Assembly: GCA_037176845.1 (NCBI GenBank)
Contig: JAYKXP010000027.1
Span: 62,001-126,000, forward strand
DNA length: 64,000 nucleotides
Direction of reading: 5' to 3'
Origin: Paramarasmius palmivorus
Lineage: Eukaryota > Basidiomycota > Agaricomycetes > Agaricales > Marasmiaceae
Shown: positions 11,161-21,960 of the stretch, piece by piece
Layout of the letters: each line of letters begins with the position of its first letter
Position numbering within the stretch: position 1 is the stretch's first letter
The notes under the pieces: model-generated
What the model was told of the DNA's origin: nothing
The model's database searches: none
Seen by the model: the letters and a program-made list of their open reading frames with translations, nothing else
Translations under genes and position numbers: made by a program

Positions 11161-13775
11161 CAGCACCGGGTCCTTGCAACCGGATGCTCGTCACCTCCAA
11201 CCTCGTTTGTATGGGACGACGAAGAAGCATCGGCTTTGGTAGCGCCTAGAAACGTGGAGGCAGGATTTGCATCATGATCCTGGCCGCAGATTGACGTAGC
11301 GCGAGGCAGCGAACTTAAGGTTTGCTCGTCAATAGAATGAGCAGACGGTAATTCTTGGTCGCTATCAGGAACACTGGCTGGATCATGTGCTGGACCAGCA
11401 TACGCGACATGGGGGTCGTCAAGCTTTCGAACTCGAGCTGCCACCAGGTTCTCCAAATCGGCATTGACCTTTCCTGACGGTTGCGGATCCCGATCCTGAT
11501 CCCAAGCATGAGCTGAACCAAGGATTTGCTTGTCACCGTGAACGTTGAAAGTAGGGCCTGGGGAAGGAGTGACGACTAACGAGTCTATTTCTTCTGAAGG
11601 TTGGTATTGGGTATCATTCGTGCAGGAAACCGAACCAGGTTCATCGTCCGAATGGGCAAAAGGTCTGCCGAGTCCTGGTGATGCGGTATGCCCTATCCCT
11701 GAGACGGACGAACTCCCTGAATTGCCGTTGTTATCATCCATGATGGCGGGATTGCCAACAGTCTGAATTTCAAGTAGATTTTCGTCGTCGGATGTCTCGC
11801 CGTCGCGTCGAGAACCTCGCACCTGATCATCGTGATCAACTTCAACATCTGGCTGTGTCTCGAGGGAATATCGGATGGGAGGGAGGGGTGATAAAGTAGG
11901 TCGCGGATCACGCAGTCTTGGTAGTGGTACGAAGTAGTCGACAGGTAAGTTGCCTACTTCTTGTGTCTTTTTGATAGCTTGGAGCCAAAGTTCGGAATAG
12001 TCTGTGCGCTCAAAATATCGATAGAGCTGCTGAATGAGGATTTCGTTGTGAATAAACCTGATAAACTCCTGCCCTCGTTTACTCGTTATCAGTACTGAAG
12101 TACGATCAGTGCGATTGATGTGTTTCGCAAGGACCAATATAAAAGCCAAGCGCTCGTAGCGGTGTCGATGAAATCTATCATCCTCGGAGCTTGAGCATGA
12201 TTTCCAGGACTGCTCATACAGTCGGAGAAGTACCAGACTCCGCTTCCGGACACTAGCATCCTGATGAACCCATCGTCTTCCTATTACTGAAAGCGGAGCA
12301 ACGAAATGAGAATCCGCTGTTCGCAAGCCCATCTGTTCAAGTGCAGCATAAAAGCCACTGTGAACTGCCCTCGTCATCAATAGCTGGTGTACGAATAGGA
12401 ACTTGATTCCATCTGGTTGACAAAGCACAGGATGGGGAACAGGAGGGAATCGTGACAAGCCCCCCAAGAACCTGTACCATGAATATCGCCTGTAAAACTC
12501 TGTTGGGTTTCCAACAGCAAGATTTACGTCTTCTCTGGAAATGTCGGTCCACAAAGCGACATTCCAATGGCCAAGCACGGCTGACATCGCAACAGAAGGA
12601 GGGATGGTTCCCAGCACATTTTGGAGATGAGGTATTATCAATGGACTGTCACTGAACATCATAGCTATCCATTCAAAAGCGCGTAATTGATACACTTGTA
12701 GGCTGAATAGGTTGTTGGATCTGCTTTGGACATGCTCATCGTACTGCCTGAGCACTTGAAGATCGAATGAAGCCCAGTCCGAGCATGGCCATCGAGCACG
12801 AATCTTCAACCAAGGCGCGAAAACATAGACCAAGAGGCTAATCCATATGTTCCTCGAGGTGGCTAAACAATACACTGCCCATGCTTGCGGTGACCTGTAT
12901 GGGCAGATGAATTGATATGATAGCAGTTGGAATCGTTGAGATTGGATTTTCCGGTCCAGGCGCTTCGGTACAGACAACGTGGGTAAGAGAGTGGTGATGA
13001 AATACAGCCCAGCGCTGACCGTGACAGCAACCGTGGAAACGACAAATGGAATGTGGTGTAGACCCCATAGAAGGTCTAGGATGCCGGCGAAAAAGAAAAG
13101 CAGCGCGATTTCGAGAAGAATTGGAAGAGCCGATAGGAAGCCAGGAACACCCCACTTCTCAAAGCTATCTCTGCGAAGTTGTCGCAAGGCCAAAGCCTCC
13201 GCTGGTGAGCTCGTAGGAGGCTCTCGCTGGTATTCTCGAAGCCACTGCTTGCACAGAAGACCAAACAGTGCTGAGGTGAGGCTGAATATGAGGCTGAGTA
13301 GCCAAAAGCAGTTGATACGGATCGTGGACGCGTCGGGTGTGAAAGGGTTCAAGTCGGAGGAAATGGCGGCGGTCTGCGATATATTCGGTTGCTGGAGTGA
13401 GACCAGCTTCTCGAGAAGGGCGACTGTTTTATCTGCCGGGTCCTCTTCGAGTTTTTGGTATGCTTCGATGAGGAATGCTGTGACAACAGCGGAGAAGAGA
13501 CCAGCCTGCTCGGACCCAAGATATCAAAACATGTGAGTCTAGGGATGAAAATAAACCCACAAAAACCAAGAGTGTATCAATGTCCTCCTTCCAGCCCTTC
13601 ACCTGTTCTTCATCATACTTTTCCACAACCTTGGATATCTTCTCGAATGATTCGGCAAGCGTTGGTTTCTTTTCTTCGACGTCTCCTTCTGAAGCGACTA
13701 CGTCTGGCGAGTTTTCCGGCTATTGAACAACTAAGCAAAAAAATAAGAGCTTGCAAGTTGCATGCGCCTCACCAT
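11160..13775 (-). CDS. DUF6535 membrane protein with exchanged 3' end
   Basis: Predicted coding segments are ATG at 13773-13775, 13561-13719 and 11160-13505, about 835 residues. The ATG is followed at once by GTGAGG; the frame resumes at CCG GAA AAC after an AG at 13720-13721. Residues 2-54 end in [22 protein letters not shown]. Then come [74 protein letters not shown] and [58 protein letters not shown] and EFIRFIHNEIL. A 250-residue acidic, serine-rich tail follows. The final codons (VARTRC, stop) come from a fragment of the neighbouring gene type; the decayed sister at 629-2586 shows a longer, different end. DUF6535 function is unknown. Confidence 0.85.
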
Positions 13776-14435
13776 TTTGGTTTTACTGTCTCAAAAGCCC
13801 CAGAACTCCTATACTTGTCGGTGGTTGCAGGTAGAGAACTAGATACAGCATCCTTGCTGTAACGTCCATACATAGCCTTCACATGCCTTGCACACGTTGA
13901 TAAGAAGATTCTGTCAATGGTGTGACGTCTAGGATCGAAGGTACCCTGAGTCCCTCAGTGATGGTGAGGGAGAAGAAGCGCGCTCGAAAACAGATCCTCA
14001 CACCACGTGACCAGGAATCAGACAAAAAATCTACATTTCCTACCGAAAAAGGTAGCCGACACTTTCCGATGCGCTTTCGGCACGAATCCGATTGGCTGGC
14101 AATGCATTTTTTTAGTGAAAAAGCGTATAGGCGTCTCGTTTGCCTAGAAACGTTTTCTTTTCCGATAGATGTTCGGCTATCGCGTGGATGTGCCTCGTCC
14201 ACCACACTGAAAATTCATGGTGATGCTTCAGTGTGGAACAATAGGTACTGTACGTAGATGTACGTTCTCACTAACGCTTTGACCCTCGGGTTCAGCACTA
14301 CACGCTCTATTCAGGAAGTCAAACCTACTACCGAAGTTCGTCGATACCTCAAGCCCAAAGTAGACGGGAATGTACGAGGCAAACGCGAAACTCGTGCGGT
14401 ATCACACACATTGTGCTGCTAAGACGGATATGCTA
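13776..14435. other. Intergenic, DUF6535 promoter side
   Basis: The first 180 bases resemble 2640-2780 upstream of the decayed sister copy. Beyond that I see open frames on both strands but no recognisable protein, RNA or mobile element. Confidence 0.4.
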
Positions 14436-14509
14436 CTAGACAAATTTGTTCTCGTAGCAAGTAGTACTTGCTATGACTCGAAGCCTGAAGCCTAGATCAA
14501 CCGTAAGAC

Positions 14510-14740
14510 AACCCCGTCCATGCCCAGTACCCTCATACTTCCCATGTCCATAGTATCGGTTATGATCAATAGAGGTTTGAAAAGAAGCAGATAAATAAAA
14601 CGAGCCGCGAGTCCATGATACAAAGGAAAGGCAACGCAACAAAGAGCGCGTAAGTATCAGGGAGGTACAAAAGGCGACAATCACAGCGTAGAATATCGGA
14701 ACACCTACACCACTCTCTAACTCCTCTTGCGGAATTTATG
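14510..14740. repeat. Dispersed repeat, copy 2 (first copy at about 4390-4640)
   Basis: Similar, in the same orientation, to 4390-4640. Shared blocks include GCCCAGTACCCTCAT, tatcggttatgatcaata, cagggaggtac and cacctacaccac. It is not open over its length on either strand, which argues against a conserved coding exon. It lies 10 kb from the first copy, at the other side of the main DUF6535 cluster, and may have served as a recombination site. Confidence 0.55.
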
Positions 14741-14938
14741 GTGTTGTGGTCATGAGTATCGAGTGTCTCTTACGCTATTCGGCACAAAACTCGCTCCTCG
14801 GTTCGCCTGAGTCGAGAAGTTAATCTGACAACACAGTCAGATCGAACTCTGGCCAAAATCACCTCAAGAAACTCGTTGCATAGAAAGAATGCGAAACTTT
14901 ACACTACCCCCAAGATACAGTAACAACAGCGCGCTCCC

Positions 14939-16869
14939 TTAATCGAACAACACGCTAACCTGCTCAATCGTATGTCCCCTATCGTCAAATGTCAATGAAA
15001 GGTTCATCGGGAAGCGAGAGTATCCCTTACTTAGTCTCGACGAACAACCACCATACCAAGATAAGCAAAGTCCCCAGACACCCAATATATATCCCATAAT
15101 ATCTCCACTGTAGACCAATAAAGTTAGCTTCAACGTGGAGCTCCCGGAGATATCCAAACGTACCCCAATAGCTTCCATAGCAATCGGATTGACATACGCA
15201 GTGAAAGCCAACGCAGCAGCCTGTATGAGAATAAAGTAGGACGTGGCTTTTGCACGTATACCATAGGGCGAAATCTCGATGGTATACAAGTGAGGCAATG
15301 TTGTCCATCCGATATCGTAGAAGCCATAGTAAACGAAAAGCATTGCAATAAACGCATTGGCGACTTTAGGGCTGGTAGGTGTATGTTCGAAGGACGCCTG
15401 TGAATGAGTTGAGATAACAAATATGGCTAATCGAAGCGAACGACGTACTGCTAGAGGTGTGATGACACAATAAGCTGCAAGCATGCCAGATGTTGAGAGC
15501 AGCCAGAGAGGTCTTCTTCCCACCGAGTCCACGCATACCGCACCAAGGATAGCCATTAGATAGTTGAAAACAGAAAGTCCACCGTTTATACCAGCTGTGA
15601 AGATATGAGCGACCAAAAACATAAGGTACGATAACCACAAATCTTTACCGATCTTGATAGGGTCTGTCACTCCAACTTGGCGCAGCGTTGGGACGAGGTA
15701 AAAAGCAACGATCGTAACTGGCGAAAACAAACGATATGGATATGATACAAGGACAATTGTCAATTGCTTACCTCCGTTGAAAACCGTACCCAATGCCATG
15801 ATTGTAGTCACGACCATTCGCCTTCGATTCCCGGGAGTTTTAATGAGGCTAGCCCAAGAACTCGCAGTAGCTTCTACGCGAAGGATAGTATCGGTGATCT
15901 CTTCCAATTCCCGCTTTACTAGCTCATCATCTCTATCTCCGTTCGCGTGGTACTTTGCCAGAATATTCCAAGCCTCTTCTAGCTTTCCTTGGCTAACGAG
16001 CCAACGGGGCGATTCGGGACAAAATAGAGCGGAAACGAAGAGAATCGAGGGTCCAAAGCCTTGACACAGTACGGGGATTCGCCACGCCCAATTTGAGTTC
16101 CAGGAAACAGTAGCGAAACAGAGCCATGCTGCAGTCATGCCACCCACATGACTAGTTGTGTTGTATAGTGCTCCAGCGATGCTGGTAAACATAGGATTCA
16201 ATCTACTCAAGTAGAGCGTTTGTATACCACCCACCCACGAAGTCTTGGATGAGCCAACTCGTTGGCAAGACAGACTGTGCCAGTGTGGCTCGATACGGTG
16301 AAGGCACCCATGACAGCACGGCCCGCCATGAACATAGTCTGGTTTGTTCCGAAAGAACTGAGTAAAGAGCCTGCGATCTGGATAGCGGTAAGTGAAAGAG
16401 CAGGAATGAGGAACTGGAGTACTCACGATACCTAAAGATCCTATAACTATTGATATCCTTCTACCAAATCTATCATTGAACCACGCGGCAAGAGGTGCGA
16501 AGCTATGTAGAAAATTGTTATCAAATTCTGGATGTCAATCGGGAAGCACGCACACTATCACAGGAAAGAAAAGACTGGCATTGATAAGACCCAGAGTGGC
16601 TCCAGAAGGGTTTCCAAAGTATTGATTCCATTGCGGTAATGACTGCAACCCGTTGAGCACTGTACCATCGTAACCAAACGTGAAGCTGTATAGCGCGGAG
16701 GTCAAACGGTTGCGTAATCCAGACTCGAAAGAGAGAATACTCACACACCGAAGTACATAAGTCCAACCCAAATAACATTTTTCCGCAGCCCAGGGTCTCT
16801 ATACCATTGAGGATGTGTATTGTTGCTCCAGCTGGCGTGGTTCTTGTTTTGCATGTCCATGGGGGACAT
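14939..16869 (-). CDS. MFS sugar porter (hexose/lactose-permease type)
   Basis: A multi-exon gene from ATG at 16867-16869 (MSPMDMQNKNHASW) to TAA at 14939-14941. The joined product shows sugar-porter landmarks in order: FTFGYDGTVLNGLQ in helix 1, NDRFGRR (loop 2-3), RLRGIAGALYN after splicing, PESPRWLVSQGK in the central loop, VDSVGRRPLWLL (loop 8-9) and VETKGHTIEQ at the C-terminus. The last motif is restored only if the intron GTAAGG...GATAG is removed before GGACATACG. The family moves sugars with protons through the plasma membrane in 12 helices. Introns are 50-60 bases, one per few helices. The substrate cannot be told. The subgroup resembles fungal lactose-permease-like porters with an N-terminal tail ending W(Y)RDPGLR. 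Confidence 0.85.
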
Positions 16870-17791
16870 AGGTGGTTAAACGGGCCCACTGGCGGGGATG
16901 CGCTGTACACATCTTATACGAAGACGCGAAGTTTGGGCATTTGAGTGGAGTACTATACGAGCTGCCTACTCGGTTGTGGATGGAAGTTGGGAAGAGCCCA
17001 AAGCAGCAAAGCCGCGTTGCACCAATAGGCCGGCCCGCCCTAGCCGGTTTCACCGTCCCCCAAACAGCTGTGTTACCACGCTCTCAGCGCTCAGCCCCGA
17101 GGACCAAGAAAGTAGTCGATCTGAACCTCTCCTTTTTCGTTTCAGATCCAGGACAGTACAGGATATGGTGTCGGCGTGCTCGGGGATTTCTCGGGTTAGT
17201 GGTTCTGAACGTTTGAACGGTCATCGACGCTGTGGAGTACGAAAGGAATTCGAGCTACAGAGCCTTACACTGAGGCTAAAAGTACCCACCGGTATATCTC
17301 GGCCACTGGTGAGTGTTCTTAATGATGTCAAGAATCCAGAACGCAGTCCTGAACCGTCCTGATGTCTTCAAATTTCATCCCAGGAACCTCCTGATAGTAC
17401 TGGAGGCCACGGAATCAGTCTTTCCTCCTCCTATTCTGGCCTATCTGAGTCTCGGTGAACTCAAGGAATTCCAATCTCTCCAATTATTCCTGTTCCTTGG
17501 CTCTCCGTATGGATTGTCTCCTTGTGGCACTTACACCCTGGTGCAAGTTCTCAACCTCCTTTAACGATGTCGATGCTCCTTTACCCGAGCAATACCACTG
17601 AAACCTTTCGATCGGTTACTGTAACCGGTTATCGAAGATAGGCCTAGCCGTCAACGTCAAAATTGTGGGACGATCTTGACACCTCCGCTGCACATCATCA
17701 CTCCTTTTTCCTGTGATGTATTCTGTCAGTTCAAGTTGTTTCATCATATTAAAAGCGGCCTGTTTCATTCCATCTCCCTTTCTTCGTGCAG
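16870..17791. other. Intergenic, divergent promoter region
   Basis: This 0.9 kb lies between the minus-strand sugar porter and the plus-strand gene starting at 17792. Overlapping open frames exist, but none has a recognisable product. A perfect 7+1+7 palindrome, CGGTTAC-T-GTAACCG, sits at 17613-17627, about 165 bases before the next ATG, and could be a regulator binding site. Confidence 0.4.
17613..17627. promoter_or_regulatory. Short palindrome upstream of the 17792 gene
   Basis: CGGTTAC and GTAACCG are exact reverse complements separated by one T. CGG half-sites in inverted arrangement are typical of fungal zinc-cluster regulators, but no specific factor can be named. A related string, GGTTACCGGTTATC, occurs at about 10560. 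Confidence 0.25.
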
Positions 17792-18683
17792 ATGCAGACT
17801 CCCAAAAGTCAAATCGGCTATTCCAACTTTTTCTCTTCTGGATTCCGTGGCATCTACACCCGAGGGACGAGGCCTAGAGCCACGTCCCTCTACTCCTTCT
17901 CTTCCGACTCTGGAGCTCCTGTTACGGCTGCCCCAAAACGGAAATCCTTCTTACCCATTTCATCCCTTTCAAATGACGAACAAAGAACGAAAAAGCTCAA
18001 AAAGTTACTTGATAGAGTCAACGAGGCGAATCCGTTCAGGATGCTGAAGGATACGAGAAGGAAGCTGGCACCACAGGGTATTGGGAGTGAAGACTCGGAC
18101 GAGTGCTCGAGTAGTGGCAGTGGTTCGCATTCTTCTAGGATGTCTGTTCGTATCAAGTAAGTCCCTTCACCTCGTGCACTGAACGCCTCTCTAACATTCG
18201 ATCTTGGGTAGACAAGACGATGTTGTACCACCCAACGAACCTTGCGACCCGTTCAGCCCATCTCCAGACACCAAATCCATCTACATCGACCTCCCCGTCA
18301 ATGTCAACCCCGCTCCCATCGGTTCACGCTGCTCCGTGATTGCACGCACTCAAAGCCAACCTTCGCCTCGTTCGTCACCAACTACATCATTTCTCTCCCT
18401 CGGTTCCGCTCCATCGTCTCGTCGGAGCTCCATCAAGAGACCAGCATCTGTCCACTCGGTACCTTCTTCATTGTCAATGACACCTATCACTTCCCGTCCC
18501 AGAAGGTTGTCGGTCAAAGTCAAAGGAGACAAATACGATTTCGGTTGGAGTCTACGTGAGGAGGTCGAACCGGTATCATTGTGTCCTACCCCGGAGGCAC
18601 AGGAAAGCAGGAATGATTGGGTCGTGGATCCAGGAGAGGTAGATTGGAGGCAGTTTCATGTGGATTTCTTGAGCGATGAATGA
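17792..18683 (+). CDS. Basic/serine-rich hypothetical protein
   Basis: Two exons, 17792-18156 and 18212-18683, give 278 residues. The intron GTAAGT...GGTAG joins RIK to QDDVVPPNEPCDPFSP in frame. I do not recognise a catalytic domain. The first third has a basic stretch (EQRTKKLKKLLDRVNEANPFR), the middle is rich in Ser with SxxSxRRS blocks (SSRRSSIKRPASVHS), and the end is acidic with DWVVDPGEVDWRQFHVDFLSDE. Low-complexity, charged composition and no signal or membrane segment suggest an intracellular regulatory or scaffold protein, but no function can be assigned. The ATG at 17792 is chosen because it follows a pyrimidine-rich leader and opens the long frame. Confidence 0.7.
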
Positions 18684-19067
18684 GGTGAAATATCTTTTGC
18701 TGTTCCGATTTTTCTTCCTTTTTGCTTTGGATTTCCTTATACTATAACACAACCCCATAAACTACTGTAGGATCATAACTAACAGAAACCCAGTCTCACG
18801 AAATGAAACGGAACGGATGTACTTATGCTTGTAGTTTACGATATCCATGTTGATGATAACCATTCGAGATCTTTGAATCCAAAAGCCTCATTTAGCCGAC
18901 AGCTCCTGTGTTTATAGCACCCGTGGCTATCCATGTTCAGGTATATCCCGACCCCAAAATATACGAAGCATGTCCCCCACATCGACATGTCTGAACGCGT
19001 CATGCAAGGGGAGCGGAAAGGCTTTGAATTACCGCAGATCGGTAACTCCAATATATCTACCATAGGC
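18684..19067. other. Convergent 3' intergenic region
   Basis: This lies between the ends of a plus-strand and a minus-strand gene. No gene or repeat is recognised; it is presumably 3' untranslated regions and transcription ends. Confidence 0.4.
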
Positions 19068-20832
19068 CTACGTCCTCCCCAACATAGGCAACATCAACGA
19101 ACACGCCGTTCCTGCTAGCGTAATACCACCCATAATCACATACACTAAATAACCCCCAAGAATGCCCGAATGTAACGAAAGAGCAAACAGGGAAGAAGCC
19201 ACTGAAGGACCCAGTCCTCTAAACCCAGACGCGCCAGCTTGCGCGAGACCATTCACTGCACCGAGAGTTCCCGGTGTAGCGGCTTCGACGGTAAGGAGCG
19301 ATATGGAACCTGTTCGTGTAGTTTCGTTAGACCATCGAGACGAGATAACGGCGAACGAGATAAGACGTACTAAACGCGGTATTGATCAACGATGCACTAG
19401 ATAACTGCAGCACAATCGCTGCCCAGATCCATCCTCGGCCACACCCACTCCTGACCAGTACTTGCTCAACCATCAACATACCAAAGTCTACCACGAAACT
19501 TGCGTAGGAAAGAATGTACATCTTCCTCGGACCTAGCTTCTTTAGGACGTTCTTGAGGAAGAACATCTGAACGAACGCGTTGGTAAAGGAGTAGGCGGCC
19601 ATGATAGTTCCGATGGTGCGCGCTGAGAAGCCTAGACCACCAAAGGCGGGGGACGTGCCGTAGAGGAGAGGAATAAGGACGGAATATGACATTTCCGTGA
19701 AGTGGAGGAACCAGTAGTTGACGAGCGTGATCTTGAGCGCCGGATTGAAAATTGACGGAGGCGAAGGCTGCTCTTTTGCAGACGAAGTGGGTGCACAAAT
19801 GGCATTGGATTCCGAGGTCGTACTTTCGTGGGTATGCTGTGCAGTTCCATAATCGATTTCATTCGGATCGGAAATGGTGTTTAGAAGTGGCGATGACTCG
19901 TCGTCGGCTTCGTTTTCTGATTTTGTGATAGTTTTGGAGGGCAATGTCTGTGGGGAATGATATGTACCGAGTAAGCCAAAAGTTCTATTCAGTCGAGTAC
20001 ATGGAATGAACAAACCTCTTTCAAGTTAAAGAGAGGAATGACGAATGTCATGAAGGCATAGAGCCCAGCGGCGAAGCAAGGTAAGAAGAACGGATAGTCG
20101 ATGAACAGTTTGACTTTTCCAAAGACGCCAGGCCAAGTTGTCGCTGGCTCGGCCAAGTATCCTCCCAAAGTGGGGCTAGAGTAACGTTCGTCAGGGCAAG
20201 TCGTGTCTGCTTAGAATGGCCAACATACCCCAATGACGTTCCGAATGTCCACATGATGGGAATCATGGTGAAAGCATCAGCCCTGTTGGTGGTGTCGGTG
20301 ATTTCAGCCAGGACGGTTTTAGCTACACCTATAGAGATTTTATTTCAGTAAGATGGAGCCTGAAAGAGATATCAGAGTACACACCAATATTTCCGTTGAA
20401 AACACCTTGAGCAGCTCGGAACACCACTAATGGCCAGAAAGTCTTGCTCAATCCGAAGCCCACCATTGCAATGGTCAACCCTAGCGGCCCCAAGAGTAGG
20501 ATGGGCCTCCTTCCATATCTATCGGCTGCTCGACCCCATTGAAAAACCAACAAGCATTCGGAGATGAAAAAGATCGATTCCTGAACGAGTCAATACATCA
20601 GCTCTGCACGGGCAAAAAAACGGTAGAAACATACAATAATCCCAGCATAATATCCAATTTTGGTCTCATCCCCGTTCGTTATCCCGGTACTTCGAATAAG
20701 TTGCGCAATAAAGGGATAAATCACAGTCGCAGTGATTGGTTCTGAAGATTGGATGAAAAGTGTCAGAAAAAGTTGGTACCTCGGAAGAGGCGTCGTTCTC
20801 TGTTGATCATGGGCTGCATTTTCTGGATCCAT
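19068..20832 (-). CDS. MFS transporter (DHA1/TCR type), paralog of 40595-42342
   Basis: Multi-exon, from ATG at 20830-20832 (MDPENAAHDQQRT) to TAG at 19068-19070. The exons give SSEPITATVIYPFIAQLIRSTG (helix 1), FQWGRAADRYGRRPILLLGP (loop 2-3 motif A), GFGLSKTFWPLVVFRAAQGVFNGNIG, AEITDTTNRADAFTMIPIMWTFG, a long hydrophilic central loop (ESPLLNTIS), LINTAFSTSYL and a last part GTLGAVNGLAQAGASGFRGLGPSVASSLFALSL. Those features fit the fungal MFS group related to yeast YCR023C and plant zinc-induced-facilitator-like proteins, usually drug/H+ or metal-chelate antiporters. The substrate is not inferable. The relative 20 kb away shares the start (SEPITATVIYPF versus TEPITATVIYPF) and the exon layout. 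Confidence 0.85.
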
Positions 20833-21370
20833 TCACGGGGGCGAAGATGAAAGAAAGAAAGGAAGAGGACGCCAAATCTTCAACCATTTCTTTTGAGGTT
20901 TTATAGATGGTGGACGAAGGCTGAGTCAGTATTCCTATCTTAACTTCAGAAACCCACACGGAGAAGAACCGAGTAACTTTGAATTCGCCTCTTCGCAGCC
21001 GCTCATGTTGACATTGACTCAGACTCGAGGTCAGGTGGGCCTCGAGATTGGTCGAGCTTCTTTCCCTAATCGTCGTCGAATTGCAGACCGTCGTTTGGGT
21101 ATGGTTCCATTGAGTCGCTACGAGTCTGGACGTGTTTAGTGCGCCTAGCGATGTTGGGACCCCTGCGTAGGAGTTCCTAGTACTTACTACCTGAAGCAGA
21201 CTCTCAATTCAAACCCTTCCCAGTAAAGAGGAATTCAAGTAAAGGTACATAAGACGTGCTTCCAAACGACCACTGCAGTACACCAAGTAAGAATAGAAGT
21301 AACATGGTGCCAACCTGCCCTCAATAATAACATCGTATGGGAAAATACGAGATGAATACCAAAGGCGACA
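20833..21370. other. Intergenic, promoter side of the MFS gene
   Basis: About 540 bases without a supported gene. It holds the upstream region of the minus-strand MFS gene and the 3' region of the small minus-strand gene starting at 21960. Confidence 0.4.
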
Positions 21371-21960
21371 TTAGTCCCACATTTTAAACTGCCATTTCTG
21401 CGAGTCTTTCGGTGTTTCATCCAAGGTTTCGAGCTGAACCTATAAACATATGAATGTTGCTTTACTGGGCTCAAAAAGCACAAGAAGAATACGTACCACT
21501 TCGTCCTTCGTGTTGGTCCACGCAAGGCCTGAAATGGTGATGCTGCAAAGTAAGCAGCATATCAGACTATATCCAATCACAATGTTAAAAGGACCTACGT
21601 GTAGATGCCTTCACCGACGGCTTTGATGATCCAGTGCTTGGATCCGCCAGTTTCTCCACAAATATCGGCACTGGTCTCCATAGCGCTCACAGAAGCCCCC
21701 AGCTTCCTGCCACTGACATCGTCGTACTCGCTGAAGATGGTGTAGAAAGCACCATTATCGTGTTTGTCGATATGCCACTATGATCGTGAAGGTTAAGCAT
21801 GCGTCGTCCCGACCTTGACCTAACAGCAAGTGCTTACCTTTAGTCCACTGGTGCCGTCGTCGTTCTGGAGACTCAACCGGGAACCGGAGGTATGGGTGGG
21901 CAGCGCGACAAAGTACCCGTTATTTTCGAGCTTGTAATAACCAGTCTTAAGAACACCCAT
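21371..21960 (-). CDS. Small beta-trefoil-like protein (lectin or I66-type inhibitor-like)
   Basis: Four exons (21838-21960, 21599-21777, 21497-21542, 21371-21439) give exactly 138 residues. All junctions are GT/AG and keep frame. The protein starts MGVLKTGYYKLENNGYFVAL. It shows the threefold spacing typical of beta-trefoil proteins: G-Y-Y near each repeat start, then WHIDKHDNGAFYTI, then HWIIKAVGEGIYTI, closing with QKWQFKMWD. There is no signal peptide. Known mushroom proteins of this size and shape are ricin-B-like lectins and cytosolic I66-type serine protease inhibitors; both fit, and no QxW triplet set is complete enough to choose. Such proteins often act in fruiting-body defence. Nothing here proves sugar binding or inhibition. 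Confidence 0.7.

Noticed and set aside
12979..13536. Plus-strand open frame of 185 codons inside the 11160-13775 gene
   Set aside because: Shadow frame. The same type of antisense opening recurs at 6425-6784 and 56115-56546 because the membrane region is conserved on the other strand.
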